64,000 nucleotides of DNA from JADGGM01 sp035277485 (lineage in GTDB: Bacteria; Gemmatimonadota; Gemmatimonadetes; Gemmatimonadales; Gemmatimonadaceae). Every line of letters begins with the position of its first letter. Positions within the stretch are counted from its first letter, which is position 1. The position numbers and the translations under genes are program-made. Of the stretch, positions 1 through 9,508 are shown piece by piece. Where the stretch lies: contig DATEKK010000155.1 of assembly GCA_035277485.1 (NCBI GenBank), positions 29,395 through 93,394 on the forward strand, read 5' to 3'. The notes beneath the pieces are model-generated. The model was not told the origin of the DNA and did not search any database. It was given only the letters and a program-made list of their open reading frames with translations.

Positions 1-818
1 CCGTGCTGCACCTGCGCCACCACCGAATCCAACCGCGACGACGTCCGCTGCAGCTCCGCCGTCATCGCCTGCAGATTCCGCGTCGTCGCCGCCACGTTGT
101 GCACCGTCGTGTCCAGCGCCGCGCTGTCCAGTGCCGCCGCGCTTCGTCGAATCGACGCCAGCGTCAGCGTCAGCGCCTGCGACTGCTGCGCCGCCACTTT
201 TTGCAACTCCACCAGCAGCGCGTTAGTCGACTGAATGGTCTTGTGGATGTCCTGCACACCGTTCTTCTGCACGAGCTCCACCTGCAACGAACGGACGATG
301 AGCGACAACTGCCCGCTCATCGAGTCGACGCGCGTCAACAGCTGGTCCATGCTCGGCGCAGGCTTGCCCGTGGGAATCGTGTCGCCCGGCGGCAGGAATG
401 CGTTAGGCCGGCACACCGGCGTCGAATCCTGCCCCGGCGTCACGGGCACCACGCCTTCCGCGCCGACCGTGGGCTGCGGCCGCCGGCACGGATGCAGCGC
501 GATCGACTTGTCGCCGAAGAATCCCTCGTTCTGCACCGTCGCCGACGTCCCCTCCGGAATCTTCCACTGCTTCTCGATCTCCAGCGTCACGTCGAGATAT
601 CCGGCCGGGTTCAACCTCACCTCGTCGACCGAGCCGACTTGCACGCCCGCGAGCTCCACAGGTTGTCCGGTCTTGAGGTTGTTGCCCCAGTCGAACTGCG
701 CGTACATCGGATACGATTTGCTGAAGCCGCGACGCGCGAGCCACAGCGTCCCCGCGACGCCGACGACGACGGCCACGGTCACGAACACACCAACGATCAC
801 TTCGTCACGTCGCTTCAT
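1..818 (-). CDS. mlaD: MlaD-like MCE-domain lipid transport protein (3' end beyond window)
   Basis: Substrate-binding subunit of an Mla-type ABC system that moves phospholipid between inner and outer membrane. The minus-strand frame opens with ATG at 818 and runs to the window edge, giving 272 codons without a stop. It has a positively charged start (MKRRDE), one membrane segment at about residues 8-27, then an MCE domain at about 36-115 with the typical 'GVQVGSVDEV' and 'FFGDKSIAL' pieces. From about residue 155 it is a long, probably coiled-coil helix rich in Gln, Ser and Leu, as in MCE proteins that form tunnels. Its ATG overlaps the TGA of mlaE (ATGA), so the two are translationally coupled. 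The long plus-strand frames over this stretch are shadows. Confidence 0.88.
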   Translation of the reverse strand, partial: MKRRDEVIVGVFVTVAVVVGVAGTLWLARRGFSKSYPMYAQFDWGNNLKTGQPVELAGVQVGSVDEVRLNPAGYLDVTLEIEKQWKIPEGTSATVQNEGFFGDKSIALHPCRRPQPTVGAEGVVPVTPGQDSTPVCRPNAFLPPGDTIPTGKPAPSMDQLLTRVDSMSGQLSLIVRSLQVELVQKNGVQDIHKTIQSTNALLVELQKVAAQQSQALTLTLASIRRSAAALDSAALDTTVHNVAATTRNLQAMTAELQRTSSRLDSVVAQVQH

Positions 819-1672
819 GGCGCGAGGGCAGGGGCGAGGTAGAGCGCGGTGAGCGCGTCCAACAACAAGATGACCACCGAAGAAATCACCACGGCACGCG
901 CGGTCGACCGGCCCACTCCCTCGGCGCCCGTCTCCGTCACGTAGCCTTCATACGAACAGATGAGCGCGATGGACGTGCCGAACAGTGTCGCCTTGATCAG
1001 CGCGTAGTATACCTGAAACGGAATGAACGTGAGACGGAGACCCGTCGTGTAGTCGGTCAACCGGACCTTCGTCGCCACGACCACCGTGAAGCCGCCGAAC
1101 ACGATGCCGATGGCGATCGCCAGGATCGTGAGCATCGGCACCATCGTTAGGCCGGCGATCGTGCGCGGCATCACCAGATACGCGATCGGATCGTACGCCA
1201 GCGTCTCGAGCGCGTCGATCTGCTCCGTCACCCGCATCGTGCCGATTTCCGCGGTCATCCGCGCGCCAACCCGGCCCGCCAACACCAGCGCCGTCAGCAA
1301 CGGCCCGAGCTCGAGCACGACGCTCTGCCTAACGATCCATCCCACCGCCGACAGTTGCACACCCGGGAAGAGCTGGTACACGGTCTGATACGCCGTCACC
1401 GCGCCGATGAACGCGGCCACGATGCCGGCTAACGGCAGCGAGTCCACGCCGATGTTCTTCATCTGCTTGATCGTGAGCGGCAGCCAGGTGCGCGGCTCCG
1501 TCATCGCGCGCATGATCTCGCGCAGAAAGTGGACGCGCCACCCGATCTCGAGAAAGATGCCGATCGTGATCTGCGCGACGCGGCGAAAAAACCGGATCGC
1601 CGCCCGCTGCGGCAGCGGAAACGACTCCGTCGGCCGGCGGCCGCCGTGCCTGGGATAGACGCTCGCGCTCAC
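815..1672 (-). CDS. mlaE: MlaE-family ABC transporter permease
   Basis: Inner-membrane permease of the Mla/MCE lipid transporter, working with an MlaF ATPase (not in the window) and the MCE protein encoded next. The 285 residues carry the MlaE signature at about 120-155 (LELGPLLTALVLAGRVGARM followed by EIGTMRVTEQIDAL) and about five hydrophobic segments. Length fits the family (about 260-280). It lies 22 bp downstream of lptG and overlaps mlaD by 4 bp. The N-terminal 25 residues are basic and less conserved, so a slightly later start is possible. Confidence 0.93.
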   Translation of the reverse strand: MSASVYPRHGGRRPTESFPLPQRAAIRFFRRVAQITIGIFLEIGWRVHFLREIMRAMTEPRTWLPLTIKQMKNIGVDSLPLAGIVAAFIGAVTAYQTVYQLFPGVQLSAVGWIVRQSVVLELGPLLTALVLAGRVGARMTAEIGTMRVTEQIDALETLAYDPIAYLVMPRTIAGLTMVPMLTILAIAIGIVFGGFTVVVATKVRLTDYTTGLRLTFIPFQVYYALIKATLFGTSIALICSYEGYVTETGAEGVGRSTARAVVISSVVILLLDALTALYLAPALAP

Positions 1673-1694
1673 GCGATCACTCGACCGCGCGCCA

Positions 1695-2783
1695 TCACGT
1701 GCGCACTCGCACCAGCAGCACGAGCCCGATCGCGGCGAACAGTAAGTTAGGCAGCCACGCCGCCAGCGTCGGCGGCACCACGCCGCCCTGACCCACGGCC
1801 TTCGTCAACTGGATCAGCATCAGGAAAATCATCGTCGTCGCCAAACTGATGCCGATACCGAACGCGGCGCCGCCCCGCTGCGCACTCGTCGCCAGCGGTG
1901 CGCCGAAAATCGCAATGATGATGCACGTGACCGGAATGGCGATCTTGAGCGCGAGCTCCACCTTGAGCTCGTTCGTATCCGCACCGGATCGCTCGAGCGC
2001 GCCGATGAATCGCTCGAGCTCCATGTAGCGCATCTCATCGGGACTCGGCGGCGTGGCAGTGAGATCGGCCGGCGCTTCCGTGAACGCGTTGTCCCGGAGC
2101 GAATCGAAGTGCACCGACAACGTCTGCAACGAATCGGGTATCACGTGCAGCTCACCCTTCCGCAGCATCCAGACGTGTCGCGTCGTGTCCCAACGCGCGG
2201 ACTGCGCCGCCACCAGATACGTCGGATACGCCGGCCCGCTGCCCTTGCGCTCGATGGTCACGTGATCCATCGCTCTCCGATCCACGTTCAACGACGAAAT
2301 CTGATAGACGCGCCCGCGCTGCGCCTCGTACGCAAAATTGAACCGGTCGCTCACGCCCGTGAATTTGCGCTCCTCCAGAATGTCGTTCCGCTTGCGGTCC
2401 GTGACCGGCACGAGCTCGCCCAAAAATAGCGTGAACAACGCCGTGAAGACGGACGCCACGAGAATCGGTGCGATCAACCGATGAAAGCTGATCCCCGACG
2501 CCTTCGCCGCCGTCACCTCCGAATGCCGCGTGAATGCGCCAATCGAGAACACGGCCGCGAACAGCACCGCCGCCGGCAGCACCATGAACATCGAGTCGGG
2601 CACCCAATACAGATAACTGAGCCCGATCTGTCCCCAGCTCAGGTTGCGGCTCAGATACTTCTGCAGATGGTCGGTGGCGTCGATGACGATCGCCAACAGC
2701 GGGAAGCCCAGCGCTGCCGCGATGAGAATCTTGCTGAACTCGGCCAGCACGTACCGATCGAGCGGATGCATCAGCCGCTTCAC
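1695..2783 (-). CDS. lptG: LptG-type LPS export permease (YjgP/YjgQ family)
   Basis: Inner-membrane subunit of the LptB2FG extractor that pulls lipopolysaccharide from the inner membrane. The 362-residue protein has the family layout: a basic start (MKRLMHPLDRYVLAEF), three N-terminal membrane helices, a periplasmic beta-jellyroll (about residues 100-260) and three C-terminal helices ending in LLVRVRT. It follows lptF with a 4-bp overlap, so the two half-permeases are coupled. The LptF/LptG split is assigned from gene order and length; the two families are paralogous. Confidence 0.88.
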   Translation of the reverse strand: MKRLMHPLDRYVLAEFSKILIAAALGFPLLAIVIDATDHLQKYLSRNLSWGQIGLSYLYWVPDSMFMVLPAAVLFAAVFSIGAFTRHSEVTAAKASGISFHRLIAPILVASVFTALFTLFLGELVPVTDRKRNDILEERKFTGVSDRFNFAYEAQRGRVYQISSLNVDRRAMDHVTIERKGSGPAYPTYLVAAQSARWDTTRHVWMLRKGELHVIPDSLQTLSVHFDSLRDNAFTEAPADLTATPPSPDEMRYMELERFIGALERSGADTNELKVELALKIAIPVTCIIIAIFGAPLATSAQRGGAAFGIGISLATTMIFLMLIQLTKAVGQGGVVPPTLAAWLPNLLFAAIGLVLLVRVRT

Positions 2784-4435
2784 GCGGCCCTCCGCCCAAC
2801 GCGAATGTTAAGGCGCTCGGCGCGCCGCCGAATCCACAAACGCGCACGCTCCACGAGCTCCGTCGTGTCGCGTGTCGCGGCCATCGCGCCAACACGCTGC
2901 GAGCGCACGAGCATGATCGCGCCGATCACGCCGAAGATGGCGTTCGCGGCCCACATCGCCCAGAATGGGCTGAGCAGCAGCTTGTCGGCCAACGCCTCGC
3001 CGCCGATCAAGCACACATAGTAGATGCCGAACGCGATCACGCTCACCACGATCACCACGCCCACACCGCCGCGCGGAAACCGCAGCGCGATCGGCGCGCC
3101 GAACAAGACGAACACCACGCACGCCGCGGCCAACGCGAACTTCTTCTGAATTTCCACCTGATAGCGCGCTATGGTGATCGACGCGTCGGTCATCCGCGAC
3201 CGGATCACCTCGATCTGCGCCGGTGTCACGGAGGGCGCGGGCTGCATGCCGAACCGTGGCCTCACAGGCACGCTCGCCGGCCGCTGCCCGGGCGTCGTCA
3301 CCAGCGGATGCAGCCCGCCTAACGTGCTCGCGGACTTGGGCGGCGCCCGCTTGGCGGCGCTCTGCGGCGCGCCGTGCTGCGCGGCCCCGGGATTGGCGCC
3401 CGCCACGCCCTGCTGCACGCCCGGCGTCTCGGCCGCTTCAGCCGACGGCACGCCCACCGCGCCTAACGCGCCGCGAATGAGATCGCAGTAGAGCGCGCCC
3501 GACGTCCGTTGGGCCTTACGGCTCGGCAGCACGCCCACCGGCGGCCGCTGGCCCGTCGCCGCGTAGCGCGCCGAGTTGCCCAACGTCGACGCGAGCTCGC
3601 TCCGGGCGAGCTCCAGCTGATACACCCCCGTCTGATACTCCTGGTTCATCTGGCAGACGGTCATCTCGCGCTCGCCGCGATAGTCGTCCTTCTCCGTCTT
3701 CTCGAATTTGTTCGTCACGCCGCGCACACGCACCACGTCGGTCGTGAAGTACAACCGCTGCAGCGACGACGGATCATCGTTAGGCACCTGCAGCACGAAA
3801 CCGTGGTGCAGCGTCATCTCCAGCGTGCTCTCGTCGGTCGTCAGACCCATCACGCCGCTGTCGGCGTAGATCGTCTTCCGATGCGCCGGATCCTCGAAAT
3901 TGTAGATGAACACCTCGCGCATCCGGTTCGTCGCGTCATCGATGTGCCCGGCCTTGAGAAAAATCCGCCCCGGAATCACCTCGTTGATCACCTGCTCGCG
4001 CAACGCGAACGTCGGCTTCTTCCGCGCGATGTCCGTCTGCAACGTCCGCAACCGATGATTCGCCCGCGGCAACACCTGGTCGTTGAACAGCAACATCAGC
4101 AACGCCAGCACCACGCCGCCCGCCATCACCGGCGCGACGATCTTGTTGACACTCACCCCCGACGCGCGCAGCGCCGTTACCTCGTTCTCCGCCACCAACC
4201 TGCTGAACCCGTACAGCACCGCCACCAAGACCGCCATCGGCAGCGTCATCGCCACGATGAACGGAATCGACAACAAAAAGAATTCCCCGATGATCCCCCA
4301 CGATAGCCCCTTGCCCACCAGCTGGCCAAATTGCTTCGCCACCTGGTTCAACAGGAGCAGAATCGTCAGAGCCGACAACGAGAAGATGAGTGGCCCAACG
4401 TGCTCGCGGATGACGTACCGCGGAAGAATCTTCAC
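2780..4435 (-). CDS. lptF: LptF-type LPS export permease with an Ala/Pro-rich insertion
   Basis: Partner of LptG in LPS export and first gene of the minus-strand operon. It begins MKILPRYVIREHVGPL, with three membrane helices in the first 110 residues and the conserved 'ALRASGVSVNKIVAPV' coupling segment, then the periplasmic domain and three C-terminal helices (VVFVLFGAPIALRFPRGG...). At 551 residues it is about 190 longer than most homologues. The excess is an Ala/Pro/Gln-rich, probably disordered stretch at about residues 270-430, between the jellyroll and the C-terminal helices, plus an extended basic C-terminus. Transcription diverges from the M28 gene at 4586. Confidence 0.88.
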   Translation of the reverse strand: MKILPRYVIREHVGPLIFSLSALTILLLLNQVAKQFGQLVGKGLSWGIIGEFFLLSIPFIVAMTLPMAVLVAVLYGFSRLVAENEVTALRASGVSVNKIVAPVMAGGVVLALLMLLFNDQVLPRANHRLRTLQTDIARKKPTFALREQVINEVIPGRIFLKAGHIDDATNRMREVFIYNFEDPAHRKTIYADSGVMGLTTDESTLEMTLHHGFVLQVPNDDPSSLQRLYFTTDVVRVRGVTNKFEKTEKDDYRGEREMTVCQMNQEYQTGVYQLELARSELASTLGNSARYAATGQRPPVGVLPSRKAQRTSGALYCDLIRGALGAVGVPSAEAAETPGVQQGVAGANPGAAQHGAPQSAAKRAPPKSASTLGGLHPLVTTPGQRPASVPVRPRFGMQPAPSVTPAQIEVIRSRMTDASITIARYQVEIQKKFALAAACVVFVLFGAPIALRFPRGGVGVVIVVSVIAFGIYYVCLIGGEALADKLLLSPFWAMWAANAIFGVIGAIMLVRSQRVGAMAATRDTTELVERARLWIRRRAERLNIRVGRRAA

Positions 4436-4585
4436 CGGATAGCGCTCGCGTTCACTCTGCGCGACGAGACAGTCAGCCCAAATCTAAGACGAGCGGCGCC
4501 CGCGCGAAGCGACCGGGTCCGCCGGCGCGCACCGCTCGCCCACCCGCTACCTTTCCCCCACGCCCACTCCACCCCGGAGCAGTCT

Positions 4586-5506
4586 TTGCGCACCCGATTC
4601 TGGATGCTGCTACTCCCCCTTGGCATCGCCGCCTGCTCGCACGAACATCGTCCCCAGACCTCGTTCAACGGACAGGAAGCACTCGGTTTCGTCAAGACAC
4701 AACTCGACTTCGGCCCACGCATCCCCGGCTCGCCCGCCCACCGCAAAACCGGTGACTGGATCGTTGCCCAAATGAAGCAGCGCGCCGACACCGTCATCGA
4801 GCAACGATGGACGCACGTCACGGTGCACGGCGACACGCTGCCGCTCCGCAACATCATCGCCCGCTTCAAGCCGGACGCCGCCCAACGCATCCTCTACCTG
4901 ACGCACTGGGACACCCGCCCCATCTCCGACGGCGCCACGGATCCCGCCCAACGCGCGCTCCCCATGCCCGGCGCAAACGACGGGGCCTCCGGCGTCGCCT
5001 TGTTCATTGCGTTAGGCGACGCCCTCCGCAAGACGCCGCCCACCGTGGGCGTCGACCTCGTCTTCGTCGACGGCGAAGACTACGGCGACTTCGACAACGG
5101 CGATCTCTCGAAAGTCACCGACGTCCTCCTCGGCTCCACATACTTCGCCCAACACTTGCCTTCGCCTAACTATAAACCGCTCTACGGCATCCTCTGGGAC
5201 ATGATCGGCGACCGCGACCTCGACATCTACCAGGAAGGCCACTCGCTCCAACAAGCCCCCGAAGTCGTCTCCCTCGTCTGGAACACCGCCGCCGACCTGG
5301 GCTACTCCCACTACTTCATCCCCGCACCCGGCCAGACCATTACCGACGACCACGTCCCACTCCTCAACGCGGGCTTGCACGTCATCGATGTCATCGACTA
5401 CGACTACCCCTGGCACCACACACCCCAGGATACCTTCGATAAAGTCTCCGCCCAAAGCCTCCAAATCGTCGGCGACGTCGCCACCAAACTCCTAACGTCG
5501 CAATAG
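4586..5506 (+). CDS. M28 metallopeptidase lipoprotein, glutaminyl-peptide cyclotransferase type
   Basis: Predicted outer-membrane or periplasmic lipoprotein of the M28 fold, closest in motif to glutaminyl cyclases, which convert N-terminal Gln to pyroglutamate. I place the start at TTG 4586, behind GGAG at 4576-4579. This gives a short signal ending in the lipobox LGIAAC (an ATG at 4604 is the alternative). The metal-site pieces are present in order: LTHWDTRP (His107, Asp109), GANDGASG (Asp132), DGEDYGD (Glu164), DMIGD, then DDHVPLL and HHTPQDTFD (His278). The 'DDHxPxL...' stretch is the glutaminyl-cyclase hallmark. It is divergent from lptF and followed by a clear terminator. Confidence 0.85.
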   Translation: MRTRFWMLLLPLGIAACSHEHRPQTSFNGQEALGFVKTQLDFGPRIPGSPAHRKTGDWIVAQMKQRADTVIEQRWTHVTVHGDTLPLRNIIARFKPDAAQRILYLTHWDTRPISDGATDPAQRALPMPGANDGASGVALFIALGDALRKTPPTVGVDLVFVDGEDYGDFDNGDLSKVTDVLLGSTYFAQHLPSPNYKPLYGILWDMIGDRDLDIYQEGHSLQQAPEVVSLVWNTAADLGYSHYFIPAPGQTITDDHVPLLNAGLHVIDVIDYDYPWHHTPQDTFDKVSAQSLQIVGDVATKLLTSQ

Positions 5507-5519
5507 CCGATCGGCCCCC

Positions 5520-5542
5520 CCTTGCGGCCTCCGCAAGGTTTT
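5520..5542 (+). terminator. Rho-independent terminator of the M28 gene
   Basis: Perfect 8-bp stem CCTTGCGG / CCGCAAGG with a 3-nt loop, followed at once by TTTT, 14 bp after the M28 stop codon. Confidence 0.8.
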
Positions 5543-5603
5543 GCTCCGCCCAAAAAATTTCGATGACGCTGGCTGCATCCTCACCGCCTATCGTGCGGCC
5601 ACG

Positions 5604-6245
5604 ATGCCAACACCAGCCGAACGCCGCGCCCTGTTCTTCCTCTCCGCCCTCCTCATCCTGGGCGGTACCGTCCGCGCATACGCGGCGCTCGCCACGCATT
5701 CTTCCCCGTCCGCTCTCGAATCGGCCGACCTCGATCACCAAATCCAAGATGTCGATTCGGCTCGGTCTCGTGCCAAAAAGCCAACGCGCAAAACCCGTCG
5801 CGCGCACTCCTCCATTCACGACACCACAGGCGAGTTCAACGTTCCCGCGGGCTCGGCTTCATCGCAAACCGCGACGCCCATCCAACAGCCACCGGCATTC
5901 GTCAAACTGCCGCGCCGCACCCGCAAACCGCATGACTCGTCCTCCGCACACATCGATGTCCAGGTAGATCTGGATGTCGCCTCGGCCGCCGACATCGAAC
6001 GGCTTCCACGCATCGGACCGACACTCGCGCGACGCATCGTCGCCGATCGCGATTCGCTCGGTCCCTTCGGAAATTTGGAAGGCCTGCAACGCGTGCGCGG
6101 TGTCGGTCCGGCACTCGCACGCATCCTCGCTCCGCATGTGACGTTCTCCCTCGAACCGCGTCCTCACCGTGTGGATCGACCGGACGGGCGAGGGGCCGTC
6201 CGAAAGTCACGCCGCAGCCGCGCCCGCGTGTCAGATCCTCCTTGA
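5604..6245 (+). CDS. ComEA-like helix-hairpin-helix protein
   Basis: Exported or membrane-anchored protein with a DNA-binding (HhH)2 domain, as in ComEA, the periplasmic receptor for DNA uptake. ATG 5604 gives MPTPAERRALFFLSALLILGG, one N-terminal membrane helix. A low-complexity Ser/Thr/Arg-rich linker follows (about residues 25-125). The C-terminal domain has the two hairpins 'AADIERLPRIGPTLARRIV' and 'LEGLQRVRGVGPALARIL'. After the domain there is a basic tail (PHRVDRPDGRGAVRKSRR). It lies just upstream of pilB, pilT and pilC. A GspK/T2SS accessory HhH role is the alternative. Confidence 0.75.
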   Translation: MPTPAERRALFFLSALLILGGTVRAYAALATHSSPSALESADLDHQIQDVDSARSRAKKPTRKTRRAHSSIHDTTGEFNVPAGSASSQTATPIQQPPAFVKLPRRTRKPHDSSSAHIDVQVDLDVASAADIERLPRIGPTLARRIVADRDSLGPFGNLEGLQRVRGVGPALARILAPHVTFSLEPRPHRVDRPDGRGAVRKSRRSRARVSDPP

Positions 6246-6347
6246 GCTCACCGACGAGCGGCCCACCACCCGCCGCCGGCACACGCTTTCGTCGCGCCCT
6301 CCAATCGACTCGATCCTACGACGCGAAATAACCCCACCCGGGCGAAC

Positions 6348-8174
6348 ATGGCTGCACCCGTAGCTGCATCTGGCGAGCGCATCGGCGAGCTCCTCATTCG
6401 AGAAGGGCTCATCACGCGCGATGCGCTCGACAAAGCGCTGCAAGAGCAGAAAAACACCGGCATGCGCGTCGGGTACAGCCTCGTCAAACTCGGCTTCATC
6501 GATGAAGTCGATCTCACCAGGATGCTCGCCCGCCAGTACCGTATGCCCGCTGTCGACCTCAGCAACTTCGAGGTCGATGCCCGCATCGCCAAGCTCATCC
6601 CCTCCGAGCTGGCACAGCGTCACCTCGTGCTCCCCCTCAAGCGCGAAGGTCGCACCCTCACCGTCGCGATGGCCGACCCCTCCGACCTCGGCGTCATCGA
6701 CGACCTGAAGTTCATCACCCGGTACGACATCTTCCCCGTCATCGCCGGCGAATACACGCTCCGCAACGCCATCGAGCGGCACTATGGCGAGACGCCCGAT
6801 GACGCACTGCAAAACCTCCTCGCCGATATCGGCGATGACGGTGACGTCGAAGTCGTCGAAGACCGCGAAGAAGAAGTCAATGCAACGGCCCTCGCTGCCG
6901 CAATCGACGATGCCCCCGTCGTCAAACTGATCAACGGCCTCCTCACCGACGCCGTCAAACGCGGCGCTTCAGACATCCACTTCGAGTGCTACGAACACGA
7001 GATGCGCGTCCGCTACCGCATCGATGGCGCTCTCCAGGAAGTCATGAAGCCGCCCATGAAGCTCAAAGCCGCCTTGATCTCACGCTTCAAGATCATGGCG
7101 AACCTGAACATCGCCGAACGCCGCGTGCCGCAAGACGGCCGCATCAAACTCAAGATCGGTAAGAAGGTTATTGACTACCGCGTCTCGACACTGCCCACAC
7201 TGTTCGGCGAAAAAGTCGTCCTCCGAATCCTCGACAAGGGCAACCTCACTCTCGATCTCGAGAAATTCGGCATCGAGCCGCGCGCCGAACACGATCTCAT
7301 GGAGGCGGTTTCGAATCCCTACGGCATGGTGCTCGTCACCGGCCCAACGGGATCCGGCAAAACCACCACGCTCTATTCCGCGCTCTCCAAGGTCAACAAC
7401 ATCGACGTCAACATCATGACCGCCGAAGATCCCGTCGAATACAACTTGTACGGGATCAATCAGGTGCTCGTCCGCACCGAAATCGGGCTCTCGTTCGCCG
7501 CAGCCCTCAAAGCATTCCTGCGGCAAGACCCGAACATCATCATGATCGGCGAGATCCGTGACCTGGAAACCGGTGGCATCGCCATCAAGGCCGCCCTCAC
7601 TGGTCACCTCGTCATGTCCACCCTCCACACCAACTCGGCGCCCGAAACAGTCACGCGACTGCTCGACATGGGACTCGAACCCTTCAACGTCGCGTCAGCA
7701 CTCAACCTCGTGCTCGCCCAACGGCTGGTTCGGCGCATCTGCAACCGCTGCCGAGAGAGATACGAGTGGGGAGACGACGAATACCGCGCGGCCAAACTCT
7801 CGCCCGGCATGACCCTCGGCGACCTTCACTATACGGACGAAGCCATCCAGAACATGAAGCGCGGCGCGGTCGCCGACGCGCAGCCAGTCGTCGCCGACTT
7901 CAACCTCGATACTACGGTCGAACAGGTGCCGCTGTGGCGCGGACGCGGCTGCGATGCGTGCGCCGGGTCAGGCCTCAAAGGACGCCAAGGCCTCTACGAA
8001 GTCATGGCCATGACGCCACGCGTGCGAAAACTCATCCTGCAAAACGTTGGTGCCGTCGAAATCCGCGACGCCGCCATCGCCGACGGCATGCTCACCCTCC
8101 GCATGGACGGCATGCTCAAGGTGATGAAAGGGATTACGACACTTGAGCAGGTGATCCGCGAAACAGCGGCTTGA
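6348..8174 (+). CDS. pilB: Type IV pilus assembly ATPase PilB (GspE family)
   Basis: Hexameric cytoplasmic ATPase that drives pilus extension. The 608 residues contain the N-terminal GspE/MshEN domain (about 1-160), an acidic linker, then the ATPase core with Walker A GPTGSGKTTT (about residue 331), the Asp box MTAEDPVEY, Walker B IGEIRDLET (about 400) and the His box STLHTNSAPET. Two zinc-binding CxxC pairs (CNRC near 465 and CDAC near 535) are those of PilB/GspE and are absent from PilT. ATG 6348 has only a weak ribosome site. A GspE role is possible, but the adjacent pilT favours a type IV pilus. Confidence 0.93.
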   Translation: MAAPVAASGERIGELLIREGLITRDALDKALQEQKNTGMRVGYSLVKLGFIDEVDLTRMLARQYRMPAVDLSNFEVDARIAKLIPSELAQRHLVLPLKREGRTLTVAMADPSDLGVIDDLKFITRYDIFPVIAGEYTLRNAIERHYGETPDDALQNLLADIGDDGDVEVVEDREEEVNATALAAAIDDAPVVKLINGLLTDAVKRGASDIHFECYEHEMRVRYRIDGALQEVMKPPMKLKAALISRFKIMANLNIAERRVPQDGRIKLKIGKKVIDYRVSTLPTLFGEKVVLRILDKGNLTLDLEKFGIEPRAEHDLMEAVSNPYGMVLVTGPTGSGKTTTLYSALSKVNNIDVNIMTAEDPVEYNLYGINQVLVRTEIGLSFAAALKAFLRQDPNIIMIGEIRDLETGGIAIKAALTGHLVMSTLHTNSAPETVTRLLDMGLEPFNVASALNLVLAQRLVRRICNRCRERYEWGDDEYRAAKLSPGMTLGDLHYTDEAIQNMKRGAVADAQPVVADFNLDTTVEQVPLWRGRGCDACAGSGLKGRQGLYEVMAMTPRVRKLILQNVGAVEIRDAAIADGMLTLRMDGMLKVMKGITTLEQVIRETAA

Positions 8175-8314
8175 TGCGCAGCCGCCAAGGGGCCCGGGCC
8201 TCGCGCGTGGAGTGACCTAAACAGTCGTCCCACGCCGAGTTCAGGGTTTTACCAGGGTCGGCGCTCGTCAGTCTACCGTGTAACGCAAAGCCGATTTCTC
8301 ACTCGATACAGGCC

Positions 8315-9487
8315 ATGACGTCTCCCGCTCCAATCACTCCCGCGTCGGTCAACCTCCGCTCGCTCCTCGAAGAGATGATCGAGCGCGATGCGTCCGACTT
8401 GCACATCACGGCGGGCGACAAACCCAAACTGCGCATCGACGGCGAAATCCAAAACGCAAACGTCGATGCGGTGCTCTCGCCAAAAGACACCATGCAGTTG
8501 GCCTACTCGATCCTCACGGAAAACCAGAAGAAACGATTCGAGACCGAGGACGAGCTCGACTTCTCGTTCGGCATCCAGAACCTCGCGCGCTTCCGCGGCA
8601 ACTGCTTCAAGCAGCGCGGTTGCGTCTCGCTCGTTATCCGGCAAATCCCGTTCAACGTCCGCACCTTCGAGGAGCTCGGTCTCCCCGCGGCCGTTGCACA
8701 CATGGCAGAGAAACCGCGTGGACTCGTCCTCGTAACCGGCCCCACTGGATCAGGAAAGAGCACCACCCTCGCCGCGATGATCGACAAGATCAACCGCGAG
8801 CGCAAAGGCCACATCATCACGGTGGAAGACCCCATCGAGTTCATCCACCGACACCAGAGCTGCATCGTCAACCAGCGCGAAGTCGGCACCGACACCAAGA
8901 GCTTCGCCACCGCGCTCAAGTACGCCCTGCGCGAAGACCCCGACACGATTCTCGTCGGCGAAATGCGCGACCTCGAAACCATCCAGGCCGCCCTGACCAT
9001 CGCCGAGACGGGCCACCTCTGCCTCGCCACGCTGCACACCAACTCCGCGGCCGAAGCCATCAATCGCGTCATCGACGTGTTCCCGTCCCACCAACAGGAA
9101 CAGGTCCGCGCGCAGCTGGCCTTCACGCTCGAAGGCATCATCACCCAAACGCTCCTCCCCCGCGCAAAGGGACGAGGACGCGCCATGGCCGCTGAAATTC
9201 TGGTCGTCACGCCGGCGATCCGCGCGCTCATTCGCGACGCCAAAGTGCACCAGATCTATTCGCTCATGCAGGGCGGCAAGAAGTACGGCATGCAGACACT
9301 CAACGACGCGCTGTACCAGCTGTACGTCGCACGCGAAGTCGAGATGGATGAGTGCCTGCGCGTCACGTCGGATCCCAACGAATTCATGCGCATGATCGGC
9401 GAACCGCCGCTCACCAGCGACGCCTCGGACTTGATGAAGACCGGCAACAAATCGTCCAAGGTTGCGTCCATCGCGGGCAAGCGTTAG
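8315..9487 (+). CDS. pilT: Type IV pilus retraction ATPase PilT
   Basis: Retraction motor of the type IV pilus, needed for twitching and for pulling in DNA during transformation. The 390 residues start MTSPAPITPASVNLRSLLEE and contain 'DASDLHITAGDKPKLRIDGE', Walker A GPTGSGKSTT (about residue 142), the Asp box TVEDPIEF, Walker B VGEMRDLET and a C-terminal PAIRALIRDAK, the retraction-specific AIRNLIRE-like motif. No CxxC pairs are present. It lies 140 bp after pilB and 21 bp before pilC. About 30 residues beyond the conserved core form a Ser/Lys-rich tail. Confidence 0.94.
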   Translation: MTSPAPITPASVNLRSLLEEMIERDASDLHITAGDKPKLRIDGEIQNANVDAVLSPKDTMQLAYSILTENQKKRFETEDELDFSFGIQNLARFRGNCFKQRGCVSLVIRQIPFNVRTFEELGLPAAVAHMAEKPRGLVLVTGPTGSGKSTTLAAMIDKINRERKGHIITVEDPIEFIHRHQSCIVNQREVGTDTKSFATALKYALREDPDTILVGEMRDLETIQAALTIAETGHLCLATLHTNSAAEAINRVIDVFPSHQQEQVRAQLAFTLEGIITQTLLPRAKGRGRAMAAEILVVTPAIRALIRDAKVHQIYSLMQGGKKYGMQTLNDALYQLYVAREVEMDECLRVTSDPNEFMRMIGEPPLTSDASDLMKTGNKSSKVASIAGKR

Positions 9488-9508
9488 CCCGCTACCCAGA
9501 GACTCACC

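Noticed and set aside
3..852. Long plus-strand open frames of 279 and 205 codons at the window start
   Set aside because: They are Arg/His-rich or Ser/Thr/Pro-rich shadows of mlaD, which is read on the minus strand with clear MCE motifs.
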